A stretch of DNA of 64,000 nt from NCBI GenBank assembly GCA_039583875.1, contig CM077149.1, forward strand, positions 20,907,194-20,971,193, in the 5' to 3' direction. Below, one piece after another: positions 20,898 to 31,837 of this stretch (the stretch's first letter is position 1; every line of letters starts with the position of its first letter). Below the pieces are notes generated by a model. The model was not told the DNA's origin. It worked only from the letters and a program-made list of their open reading frames with translations, and did no database searches. The DNA comes from Platanthera guangdongensis (Eukaryota > Streptophyta > Magnoliopsida > Asparagales > Orchidaceae). The translations under genes and the position numbers were made by a program.

Positions 20898-22842
20898 TGT
20901 TGGGTACATTGGAAAATATGTACCTAATTTGAAGAAGCCTCACCCTACTCAATGATATACATCAAGGTGTATTTGATGTATTTTGAGTTACCTTGTGCAG
21001 GTTAAGTAATTGCAGGGAAAGCAAGAAAAGTTTCTAAGTCCATGTGTCGACACCCAGAAGAAAAGTGTCGACACTTAAGAAGACTTGTGTCGACACCCAG
21101 AGAAGCTGTGTCGACACTTGGAGTGATTGTGTCGACACCAGGAATGCAGAGTCGACACCAGAAGGAAAGTGTCGACACATACGGGCTGTGTCGACACTCA
21201 ATGAAGAAATGTCCAGAGAAGCTGTGTCGACACTTAGAAGCAGTATCGACACCCAGAGGAACTTTGTAGACATCAGAAAGTGTCGACACTAAGAGGCTGT
21301 GTCGACACTAAGCAAAAGTTAAACAAAGTTCAAGTACAAGTGTCGACACTAGGAGGCTGTGTCGACACTCAGCAAACTTCAACAGAGTTTAAGTACAAGT
21401 GTCGACATAATGAAGAATGTGTCGACACACAGCAAAAGTCTTAACACATGAAGAAAGTGTCGACACTAGGAAGATGTGTCGACACTCAGCAAATTTCAAT
21501 AAAGTCTAAGTACAAGTGTCGACACAAAGGAGATGTGTCGACACTCAACAAAAGTATCAACACAGAAGGCATGTGTCGACACTAAGAAAATGTGTCGACA
21601 CTTAGCAAGTATCAACACAAGAAGATGTGTCGACACAAAGGAGTTGTGTCGACACTTACAAGAAATCAACTAAGTACTGAAGAACAAGGAGTTGTGTCGA
21701 CACACAATATCAGTGTCGACACATTCTGGAGAAGCAGTGTCGAGAAGTAATTTCTACAACACAAGGAGTTGTGTCGACACCATGAAGGCTAGTGTCGACA
21801 CTTAGTCTACTTGTGTCGACACTTGGTCTATAAGTGTCGACACTTAATGACTGACTGTCTCGACACTTTCAGACAGTTACAAAAAATTCAAGAAGTGACT
21901 GGATGACTTGACAGCTGCCATTCCAGCTGGTGTACTGCAACTGTCAGAGCTGTCAGAAAGTTGTTAGGAACCGGATCAGCCGGTCATCATGAAGAAAGTC
22001 TATATAAAGGCTTATACATTCAACAGATAAGAAGAGTTGGAAATCAACAAAGTGAAGAACAATACAACTAGAAGAAGACCTTCAAGTGAAGATCTAAGAA
22101 GTTGGAGAGAGAGAGAGCTCCTTACAAGAAGACAGCTGTTGAACCAGGCTGTGAAGAAAATATTCAGATTGAGATCTGATTCTTAAAGTCAGTAGTGATT
22201 GAAGATCAGCTGCATAGAGACTCAACCCTACTGTGTTCTAAATTCAAGAAGCTTTGAAGGAAGCCAAGGGAGGTTGATCTCAGTAAAGTTCTTCCAAGAA
22301 CTCATCAAGAAACCTGTCAACTCTTCTCTCTTATTCTGAGTTGAGGGTATATACATTGTAATTTTAATTTCTTGTACGATCCTTAGGGATCTGAGTTGTA
22401 AGCCTGAAATTATAAAGGCTGAGTGGTAGGGCCTGTGTGCCTGAGTGTAGGAGATTCATTTCTCTGAGTGTAGGCCTTGTTGAGGGCTGAGTGTAGGCCT
22501 TCTTGAAGGCTGAGTGTAGGTCTTTGTGAAGACTGAGTGGTAGGGCTTTGAGCCTGAGTTGTAGGAACCTGTTTGAGGTTCTGAGTGTAAGATCTGAGGA
22601 TCTGAGGAATAGTGGAGGAGTTTGGCCGAATCTAGTACACTACTAGATAGGCGAAGGGGGAAAGTGGATGTACCTAGACGTTGGGGAACCACTATAAAAC
22701 TGTGTGTACTCTGTGTGTGAATGATTCTGTGATTGCTGTTTTATGTTCTGTGAATTCTGTGATTTATTCTGCCTAAAAGTTTAAAAAGATTAAGGTCACC
22801 TATTCACCCCCCCCTCTAGGTGATTAGGTACAATTTCTTTCA
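20898..22842 (+). repeat. Element C 5' LTR
   Basis: 1945 bp, starting TGTTGGGTACATTGG and ending TTTCTTTCA. It contains a palindrome array (21044-21866), an inverted repeat ACCGGATCAGCCGGT with a TATA box (TATATAAAG at 22001), CTGAGTGTAGG repeats (22388-22610) and the ATTCACCCCCCCCTCTAGG end block. Confidence 0.94.
21044..21866 (+). repeat. U3 array of GTGTCGACAC palindromes (C, 5' LTR)
   Basis: Roughly 30 copies of the same palindrome as in A, ending in the variant GTCTCGACAC at 21857. Spacer sequences are related to but clearly diverged from those of A, while the 10-bp unit is conserved. Confidence 0.92.
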
Positions 22843-22844
22843 AG

Positions 22845-22857
22845 TGGTATCAGAGCC
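22845..22857 (+). other. Element C primer-binding site
   Basis: TGGTATCAGAGCC, a perfect iMet-type site two bases after the LTR. Confidence 0.9.
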
Positions 22858-22935
22858 AGGTTCCTCAAAAAGGACATAACAGTCTGAGTAAAAGATCTTG
22901 TAGGCAGACTCAGCATAATCAAGAAAATCAAGAAA

Positions 22936-24948
22936 ATGGGTTCAACAGAGAATCACAAAAACCTAGGATCCATGAAGTTGCCAATCTGCAGAAAGTAGAT
23001 TTTTGGCATCTGGAAAGAAAGGGTTAGACTATTTATGGAAGCCTCTGACCCTAGAATCTATATCACAGTCAAAGAAGGGCCATATGTGCCAATGAAAGTA
23101 TCAGTTCTGGATGCAACCCAGAGAACTCCAAAAGATTATTCAGAGATGACTAAAGATGAAATTATTCTGGCCACTATGGATAAGAAGGCTCAGAATATTA
23201 TTGTGAGTGCAATAGATGATGCCATATTCCAGAATTTAATTCACTGTAAAACATCAAAGGAAATGTGGGACACACTGATAGTGTACATGGAGGGCTCTGA
23301 AGAAGTTAGACAGGACAGAAAGTCATTATTAAACCAAGAGTATGAGAGCTTCAGACAAGGAGGGTCTGATAGCATAACTGAGTGTTACAAGAAATTCTAT
23401 AGGATAGTTAATGAGCTAATGTCCTATGGAAGAGAATTCAGCAATTATGAGCTGAATGATAAGTTCTTGAGATACCTAACTAAAGACTGGGATACCAAGA
23501 TTTGTGCCATAAGGAAAATGGACAAATTAGCAGACATTCCTCCTCCAACATTGTTTGGAAATCTGTTATCATATGAGATGCAGTTAATGGTAAGGAAGGA
23601 GGAGGAGAAGACTACAAGAATTGAGCACAAAGAAAGAGCTGTGGCTTTCAAGATAGAAGCCACTAGGAAATATAAAAGTAAGTCTCCATCTCCACCTCCA
23701 AAAGTTGCTGAGACTGAGATAGATGAGTCAGAAAGCAAGAATTCTGAAAACAGTGAGAGTGATGAAGATTTTGCAGCTTTCACTAGACATTTTTAGAAGT
23801 TTCTTAAGAAGAAACAGTGGAGGTCTAAGCCATCCACTTCACAGAAGTCATCAAAGTATGACAGGAGAAAGCCCAAGTTATATAAAACTACATCTTCAAA
23901 GATAGTTTGTTATTGTTGTAACAGACAAGGACATGTTGTTGCTGACTGTCCAGAGAAAAGGAAAGAGTCAATTGATAAGAAGAAGACTCAGATCAAGGGC
24001 AAAAGGGAAAGGTCCTTTGTTGCTAAGAAGGACAAAAGTCTGTCTGATATGTCATCTTCAGAAACTGATTCAGAAGCTGAAGCTTATATTGGACTGTTTG
24101 CTGAAGAAGAGGAAGAGGAGTTCATCCAGTTAATGAACTCTATATATGAGCATGAGGACAGTCAGTGCCAGGGACTGATGGCCTTATCAGAAGGAGACAA
24201 CATCCAGGATCAACCTGGACCAAGTCAGGTACACAATTATTCTGCTAGTTCAATTTCTAGTACTGAGTCAGATTCAGATACATCATCATCAAGTGATGAG
24301 AGTGGATCTGAATCTGAAGGATACATTCATCAATTAATTGATGAATATAGAGTAGTGTTGCAAGATTTGAAGAAAAGCAAATCCTTGGCCAAGAGTCAGG
24401 CTAAGGAGATTGCTAATCTCAAAGTAGCTGCAACAGATTTTGATAAGTTGCTTGATCAGAAACAAAATGAAATAGCCATGCTGAAGAACATTACTGTTAT
24501 TCAGATGGGGACTATTACATTCAAGAATGATCAAATCAGAAATCTGGAGATTAGTCTTCAAAAAGAGAGAGATATAGTAGCAAGGTTTTCTAAACCAAAG
24601 TCTGTTCTACCCTTGATAGATGAGTTCATTTCTCAAAATGGTAAAACTGGATTGGGGTTTACTAAACCTGCCAGGACTGTACAGTCCAAGTCTAATGGCA
24701 AAGCCCCAGTACTCAACAAGAAACCTACTGTAGACAAAACAGCCAGGGTTGTACCTAAACAAAGGTACAACAGATTTGAGTGCTGGTGTTGTGGCAAGGT
24801 AGGCCACTTTGCCATAGACTGTTGGCACAATTCAAGTGCCAAGGTGAGTAGCAAACTGCCTGCTAGAAAAGCTACAGGTAGTTTTGTTTAGAGGAAAACT
24901 AACCAGCACCAAGGACCCAAGAATTCTTTGGGTTCTAAGGTTAACTAA
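22936..24948 (+). pseudogene. Element C gag, three extra stops
   Basis: The ATG at 22936 matches the F start and the same frame runs to TAA at 24946. Premature TAG codons occur at 22996, 23794 and 24889. Seen: a UBN2/retrotran_gag_2-type core (MWDTLIVYMEGSEEVRQ to WDTKICAIRKM, 23260-23520), a first CCHC knuckle CYCCNRQGHVVADC (near 23908), an acidic Ser-rich segment, a coiled-coil-like segment (24340-24590) and a second knuckle CWCCGKVGHFAIDC (24779-24820). The last part (from 24844) overlaps the intron-like segment, so a spliced product would lack it. Confidence 0.88.
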
Positions 24949-24960
24949 TCTGTTTTGCAG
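24844..24960 (+). other. Intron-like segment spanning the gag stop (C)
   Basis: 117 nt begin AAG/GTGAGT (a consensus donor) and end CTAATCTGTTTTGCAG/GTGAG (branch-like CTAAT, pyrimidine-rich run, CAG acceptor). Both ends are in phase 0, so removal joins gag to pol in frame and removes the gag stop at 24946. The same position in F is GT...AG (117 nt), and in the distant element B it is GTAAGA...TTTTAG (119 nt). Splicing is inferred, not shown. Confidence 0.55.
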
Positions 24961-25755
24961 GTGAGTCCAAGTGGCCATGCCCCAATATGGTACTTGGACA
25001 GTGGATGTTCCAGGCACATGACTGGAACTAGGGGAAAACTAAAGGACTATACACCAATCAAGGATGACCCTAAGGTCACCTTTGGTGGTTCTGAAAAAGG
25101 AATCATCAAAGGCTTTGGTAACATTTCTAGCAACCTTATTACTATTACTCAAGTGGCTTATGTTAAAGGTTTGAAACACAACCTCATTAGTATAAGTCAG
25201 CTGAGTGATTTAGGATATGACATCTCATTTGTCAAAGATGGTTGTCATATCAGGAAGTCAAATGATCAAAAGATCATTCTGACAGGTTATAGGAAGAGAA
25301 ATGTCTATTGTCTAGACATTATGTGTGAGAACAATGGTTCTCCTGTGTGTCTTGTAGCTGATGAGAAAGTCTCTCATTATGTCAAATAGCACAAGAGGCT
25401 AGCCCATCCTAACTATAAGACAATTGGTCAACTCTATAGTAAAGAGTTAGTGAGGAATGGTCCTCAGGTTAAGTGTAAAAAGGTTGGGATATGCTCAACT
25501 TGTCAAAAGGGCAAGCACACTAGATCCACCTTTAATAGCATTGAGAATAAAGATGCTATGAGGTGCTTATACCTCTTGTATATGGATCTCTTTGGTCCTA
25601 TGCCAGTTCACAGCCTAAGTAGGAAGGTCTACACATTTGTGATTGTAGATGACTACTCAAGGTTTTCCTGGGTGTTCTTTCTTAGACAGAAATCTGAAAC
25701 TCCTAGTATCTTTTATAGTTTTGTCAAACAAATTCAGAATGAGTTAGACAGTACA
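24961..25755 (+). pseudogene. Element C pol, 5' part (protease and integrase start)
   Basis: Protease WYLDSGCSRHMTG (24988-25026), the HHCC zinc region with a TAG replacing Trp at 25387, ICSTCQKGKHTRSTF, and the first integrase Asp in YMDLFGP (near 25580). Gypsy D interrupts after 25755, and the frame resumes at 40006 with no loss once the GTACA duplication is discounted. Confidence 0.9.
25751..25755 (+). other. Target-site duplication of gypsy D, left copy
   Basis: GTACA before the D 5' LTR is repeated at 40001-40005 after the D 3' LTR. Confidence 0.94.
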
Positions 25756-28700
25756 TGTAACATCCCATGTTACTTCTGGACCCCTCAACTTAGATTGGGT
25801 TAGGCATGGGGTGAGACTTAAGGAGATCAACTAGGTTTGACCCTAGGTAGTGGGTGGTAGCCATGTGGAGCCCACTATAGGACCAAGTCAAACTAGGTCA
25901 AACTAGCCTAATTAGGGACCCTAGCCACACCATGACCCCACCACATTGCCCTAACCCTAAAGACAATCTAAGTGGACCCTAAGGTATATCACTGGGTCAA
26001 CATTTTGACCCCAGTTGACCAAGGTCAACCTTGAGCTTAATTTGGTCAAACCCACACCCATATGCCTAATTAACCTAAGTGGGGCACCCCCTTGACCCAA
26101 ACCAAGTTGGGTGGTGCCACTAGACCTATTTCCACCAAGTAGGGTCAGTCCACCTACCATGGTTGACCAGTCAACCCTAAAAGTCAATTTGGTCAACAAA
26201 TTGACCTAAAGAGTGAAATGAAGGCCAAGCCATTTCCCATTGGACCAAGCCCACCAAAATTGGCCCATAGTCAGCCCAAGTGAACAAGACCAGTCCTACC
26301 CCTCTAAATCAGGAGAGAGATTACATGCAAGGGGGTAAAATTGGGATTTTTAGGAAAAGAGGAGAGAGAAAGGGGAATGAAGAAAATGGTGGCCACATGG
26401 CCACCCCATCAGTTGGTTTTGGCTGCCCAAAACCAGGTGGCCGACCTCCCCTCCTCATTTCCAGCAGAAAACCAGGGCTGTGAGCCACATGGCAGCTGGG
26501 TGAAACCTCCAAAGCTCAAAACCGAGCTAACATTGGAGTTAACTCCACATATAGCCCACCTCAGTCCAAACAGAGCTCACCATCAGCTTCAGGAGACAGA
26601 AAGGAGTGGAATTCGACTGCTTAATCATGGAGAATGGTGGAGATTTGAGTTTTCGGGGTGGAGCTCGCCGGCGCACCACCACCACGGCAAACCGCCGCCT
26701 GACCCGCAGCCAAGCTTCGATTCAGGTGCGTTTCACTTCACCTCTACCCGTACTAGCATCTTAGATCAAATAGGAGAGATATCGGGCTCAACTGAGCCCG
26801 ATGCCATGTGAGAAAAACGAGAAATTTCCAAGCTTTTGAAACCGCTTGGGATCGCCGTCGCCGCCGTCTCCCGCCGCCCCATCGCCGGGAAATGATAGCC
26901 ACCACCACCGTGAAGGTGATGGCACCGTTGGCCGGAGGTGGCGCCGTCTCAGCTGGCCGGAAACCGCCAGCAAAGTTGCTCCAGGTCGGCTCGATCTCAG
27001 CCGTTGGCTGGAGGTAGACGATGACCCGATTCCGTTGGATTTACTTTAAGATTCGTGCAACAGTTAAATGATTTAATTTAATTATTTGATGAATAGTGAA
27101 ATTCTGTCACACTTTTTCAGTCACTTTGCATGTTAAATATAGGCCTCTTAGAGGCATTTCCAGAACCTAGACCCTTAATGAAAAATGTAGCCAAGGGTCT
27201 TAACTTTAATATGCCACCCTAAAATATATTTTGGTGTAGTGTACAGTCCTGTAGGACATTTCTCCTAGGACTGGTCTTAGAGTAGGGCTGAAATTAAATT
27301 GGATGCCCAGGTCAAAATATTAGTCACCATGGCCCCAAATTTTGGGCACATGCATGGTTAGGGCATACTTAGCTCCTGCCAAAATTTAGGAATTTCTATA
27401 GAATAGTTTCCTATAGTTTTTGGTAAAATAGCAAAATATAATTAAATGACATATATGGAGTTCTACTCCTCCCCATGGCCCCAAATTTTGGTGGTGGGTC
27501 AGTGGCGTCATCCTTGGTGCATGATAAAATTTTCAGCACCTTGGGTTCACTGCATGTTGGAGAATCCACTTGCATGTATTAGCCTATGTTTAGCCTTGGT
27601 GTGCTAATAGCAAAAATGCAAATTGGTGTATTTAGCCCAATGGTGACATGCAAAGGTCATGGAATTATTTACAGTGGTTCATTAGGGTAAATTTCATCCC
27701 TCAAATTAATAATGGAATTTTTGGAAACAAAATTTCATTTATTGGAATTTATTTTAAATATAGCTATTTTGGAAATAAAATTGGAAAATAGGATTTCTTT
27801 AAGTACAAATCCAAACAATTTTGCCAAGGCATAGATGATGTCACATTTGACTTAGGAAAAATATGATTTCTCTGTTTTGAAGAACCTTTGGAGTAGATAC
27901 CCTAAATTCCCCATTTTACCCTTATTATGTTAATTCTTGAAATGATGGATATATACCTCTGAAAAATTTGGAATTTATTCTACTGCTATAAAATGTTATT
28001 ATTAGTTTTGCATAAATTTCTCAGAATTAATGGATGCACTGTTTGTTGTTAAATTAATACAATGGCATTTTGGTAAATAACTTATAATGGAATTTTATAG
28101 GCCATTTCACAATAAATGTTGATGATACTCTGCCAATAGTCATAAATTAGTGTCCTAAAACTTCTGTAAGTTTCCTGGAATTTTTGAGTACATAATGCCT
28201 ATACTTCATTTGGAAAATGGAATTTGTGTAGAATTGATGTTAAATAGGAAATGAGAATAAATAATTCATGGAAAATTATGAAACTCTGTAGGCAGCAATA
28301 TATTGTCAATATACATCTCAGGAAAAATTTTCTAGGTCAGTGGTTACTTAATCATACTACTTCATGTGTAAAGTGACCTAGCATTTAAATTAAAAGAATT
28401 AATTAAAGGACTATTTGGCCAAGAAAAATTATGAGAATTCTTAGGGTAGTTCCCTTAGTCCATAACACCTTAGGATAAATATTTAGAGGCAAGATGCCTT
28501 AAGGTTTGGAAGATCACATTTTTAGGGTAATCATAGGTCATGGTCTGCATATAACACAAATAGGTCTTGCCTTAGGGGTTACCAGGGGATTTGATTATCG
28601 GCAGAAGTAAGAGAGTTCAACATGAGTAACCCTGGTGGGTAGAGTTGCCTTAGTGAGGGATCAAAAGTGCAAGTCTTAGTTAGCAATTGGAATGGGGGTC

Positions 28701-30433
28701 GGCGGAAGACCGTCGGCATACTGGTAACACCTTAAGTCACTAGGGTTGTACTAAAGCAATAAGGAGAGCTGTGGAGATACTTGGGTAGCCATCAACTAAA
28801 ATAAATATCCTTGCGAAAGGGAACGCTGGGCGTAATCCCAACACAGTTCCTAGTGCCCCTTGAGATCCCTTCACAGGGAATACCGGGGGCAGTCCTGTGA
28901 TTAACCTTAAATCTCTAAGTATAATAAACCGTAGACAAGAGTAGTTTAATAGGTTAGGACATTGTTGTACCTTCTCGCCCGTGTGGGGGTTGGAGAGATT
29001 CATGATATATGCTCACCCATTTTGGGGTTTGAGGGAGTTGGCATAAAGGCACTAATGTGCGTTCTCACCCGGGTTTGGGTTTGAGGGATTCAGGACGGGT
29101 TTTGGTCCTGCGAGCGGAAGGCTCGGTATGAATTACTTGCATGTGCATAAATATCGTGGCGGGGCATGCGGTACTGGCCGTTCGTCACACTAATGGCAGT
29201 ACGGTGCACCAGGCGGTTGTGGGAGTTAGAGGGGCCAGTGGGTTATTTTACACTGCGGTCTGGAGGACGATCCCCGATAACACACATCCGACCCAACAAG
29301 ACTGACGGGTTTGTCAGCAAAGTACGTACGCGAGACTCTAGAGTGCACCTTGGACGTGTACAGAGGCGTATGAGAGGGGTCTAAGGCTTGGTAGTGTGTA
29401 TACCGGTCTAGAAGCGGAGACGCCCGCTCCGCTGCTGCCATAGCCACAGCGGTGGTACCCGAGAGTGATGCTAGCTCTCAAAAAGTGGGAACTAAAGGTC
29501 TGTGATCACAGAGTCGTTGTGTGTGAGTTGCACTTGCCTGCGCATAAAATTGCATCATATCATTCATTCATATTAGGTCATACGCTTCATAGATCCTTAT
29601 CATATAAATTAGTATGGGCTATTTTATATGATAAGTTAAATTTCCTGGAAATCCTAACTTATATATTTGTATGGGCATTTATATAAGTTAGGGTACGTTT
29701 GTGATGATAGCATAATGATAGCTTAGCTTATTTACTTGTTCATACTACTGTTCTCTTTACTTTCCTTTACTGCACTGCTCTTATTTACTACTTGTACTGT
29801 ACTTAGCATTGCTAGAGTAGGATTTCATTACTTATTACCACTCTAAATAGATATTGTCACCTGCTTCCACTTTGCTACCCCTTGTTGTCCTCCGCTTCGT
29901 CCTCCCGCTCGGTGCCTAGGAGCTGCGGGGCGAGGTGCGGAGGAAACGACTTAGTCTTTTTGACTAATGGTCGGTGACCAACTATTTTTAGGAGCCTGTG
30001 GAGATGGAGCACCAGCACGTCGAGGAGGCAGGATATGAGGAGCAGATACCGCTTCAGCAAGCTACTACCACTACTGTGCGTCCTCAGGTGGGACGAGATC
30101 TGATGTTCTAGCATAGCTTCTGCATTTATGATTTTGTGAGAGAGAGATTTTGATGTACTGGGCATAAGCCCTTTTTATTCTCTATTGTACTCTATTGTGG
30201 ACTATTGTACTATTCATTTCTTTTACATGATTGTACTGTGACTTGTGGACTGATGGTTTATATACAGTTTACTTCTTTCTTCTCATGTTGGCCTACAGGT
30301 TAATGATCGTACTAGCCGGCAGAATCGGCGTATTGCGGTGTCGACTAACCCGTGAGTTAGTGTCACCGTAAGACGGCGGTTCTGGGCATAAGATCTGGTA
30401 GCCCTCCTTGGTAAGGGGGAGGGGGGTCTTACA
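25756..30433 (+). repeat. Gypsy D 5' LTR
   Basis: It starts TGTAACATCCCATGTTAC, an inverted repeat (GTAACAT/ATGTTAC around CCC), and ends GGGTCTTACA. It holds a GC-rich stretch (26640-27010), a long AT-rich middle (27050-28500) and a moderately GC-rich later part (28900-29470). At 4.68 kb it is long, as in the Tekay lineage. Small open frames (26280-27049, 29166-29686 and others) recur in the 3' LTR only because the LTR is duplicated. Confidence 0.95.
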
Positions 30434-30436
30434 AAC

Positions 30437-30444
30437 TGGTATCA
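30437..30444 (+). other. Gypsy D primer-binding site (partial iMet match)
   Basis: TGGTATCA, three bases after the LTR end, matches the first eight bases of the iMet-type site, but the next bases (CTTGAAC) depart from AGAGC. It may be a short or degenerate primer site. Confidence 0.6.
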
Positions 30445-30616
30445 CTTGAACAACGATCATATGAGAAAGAAGTCCACAACATGGGACCACCCCCGCCCCA
30501 GCATTAGTTTGCGGACAAACTATGCAGCAGAAGCAGTGGTGTGCCCATGTGTAAAGTCACATAAATGGTCCACAAAGTACAATTTGTTAGGCCAATTTTG
30601 CTCTAACCTTACCTTT

Positions 30617-31744
30617 ATGCAACCTCCACAGGTCGCAGCGCCGCAAAATGTGACTCCTCCCCCTCCAGCTGCCACTCCATTCCTACATATGGAGATAGGG
30701 CAGACCCTGACGGCGATTTTGGATGCCTTTAGAGCCCAGCAAGTCCCGGCTCCACAGCCAAATCCGGGGTCGAGCTGGCTGAGTGCATTCAAGAGCCTGT
30801 CCCCACCGATGTACCGTGGGACAGAGGATGCGGTGAAGACGGAAGAATGGCTGGAGGCCATACACGAGATCTTAGCGGGCATCAGCTGCCCAGTCGGCCA
30901 GGCAGTACCTCTAGCCACCTCTGTTCTGGAGGCTCATGCAAAGAGATGGTGGAAATCAGTCCGGGAGTCTACTTATGCGGACTTTGAGCTGTCATAGATA
31001 TCTTGGGAGGAGTTTGGTGATGTGTTTCTGGAGCACTTCGTCTCTGCTACGGACAGAGATGCTTTGGAGGAGAGGTTTTTGAACCTCAAGCAGGGGACTA
31101 GATCAGTGATAGAGTACCAGAGAGAGTTCTCCCACTTGGCCAGATTCGCAGGGATTCAGGACACCGACGATAGGAGGTATGTGAAGAGGTTCTACCGGGG
31201 CCTCAGGGATGATTTGAGGCAGGCCTTGCTATTCATTTCTCATGGCACATCCAGGCAGATCATCGAGATGGTGAAGAAGCTGGAGGCTGACCAGCTGATG
31301 GTGCGAACCGGAGGGAAGAGACCATTTGATGGGTCGACATCAGGTGAGAGCAGTATGGGCTCTCAGAGAGGCAGGACCATCGGATACAGGAAGGGTGGGG
31401 GACGTCGTTGTCCCAACTTCAGGCCGAAGCAGGTACCTCCTCCAGCATTGGCTCCCCCACCTCTACAGATGCATGATCCAAGGAGACAGGATGACCGAGG
31501 CCATCGACAAGTGGTTTGTTACGGATGCCGCCAGCCCGGGCACATCAGGTCGGAGTGCCCGCACCGATTCCATCCCCCTCCTCCTCCTCCACCTCCAGTG
31601 GCCCCAGTACAGCAGGTCCGAGGACGAGGCCGAGGGCGAGGCCGAGGTCGGGGATATCACGGCAGGAGGCGCGAGCAGGAGCAGATATACGCCTTGGACC
31701 TCATAGAGCCGAGAAATCCCGAGGAGGTTATCACAGGTACTTGA
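30617..31744 (+). pseudogene. Gypsy D gag, one in-frame stop
   Basis: Capsid/nucleocapsid gene. I take ATG 30617 (MQPPQVAAPQN) as start because the preceding in-frame ATG at 30446 lies only 12 bases from the LTR and its leader does not look Gag-like; the choice is uncertain. Seen: the retrotransposon gag core (MYRGTEDAVKTEEWLEAI near 30810, WWKSVRES, EEFGDVFLEHFV, FLNLKQGTRSVIEYQREFSHLARF), then the zinc knuckle CYGCRQPGHIRSEC (31517-31558) and a Pro- and Arg/Gly-rich tail. A single TAG at 30995 sits where relatives usually have Trp, consistent with TGG to TAG. Without splicing it ends at TGA 31742. Confidence 0.88.
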
Positions 31745-31837
31745 AGTTAATTATGAATTTTCTTGGATTTTCAATGATATATATATAGTACCTGGAACTA
31801 TAGGATAACAATTAACTTTCACATAAACAAACCTCAG
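31737..31837 (+). other. Intron-like segment between gag and pol (D)
   Basis: 101 nt start GTACTTGAAG after ACAG and end AAACCTCAG before GTATAG. The segment is AT-rich against GC-rich flanks and has a branch-like ATTAAC 26 bases before the acceptor. It contains the gag stop (31742). Its length is not a multiple of three, and its removal places gag exactly in the pol frame, reaching the pol ATG codon at 31846 in phase. Introns inside gag-pol are known in Ogre gypsy elements; here it is inferred. Confidence 0.6.

Noticed and set aside
24946..24948. Stop-codon read-through as the way pol is expressed
   Set aside because: The stop is in frame with pol, so read-through is formally possible, but the context TAA TCT GTT is not a known leaky context, and in B the gag and pol frames differ. 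I favour splicing without excluding read-through.
26280..27049. Small open frames on both strands in the D LTR (repeated at 35848-36585), and those at 29166-29686 and 38734-39253
   Set aside because: Each occurs twice only because the LTR is duplicated. They overlap in several frames, show no recognisable domain, and differences between copies do not respect codons.
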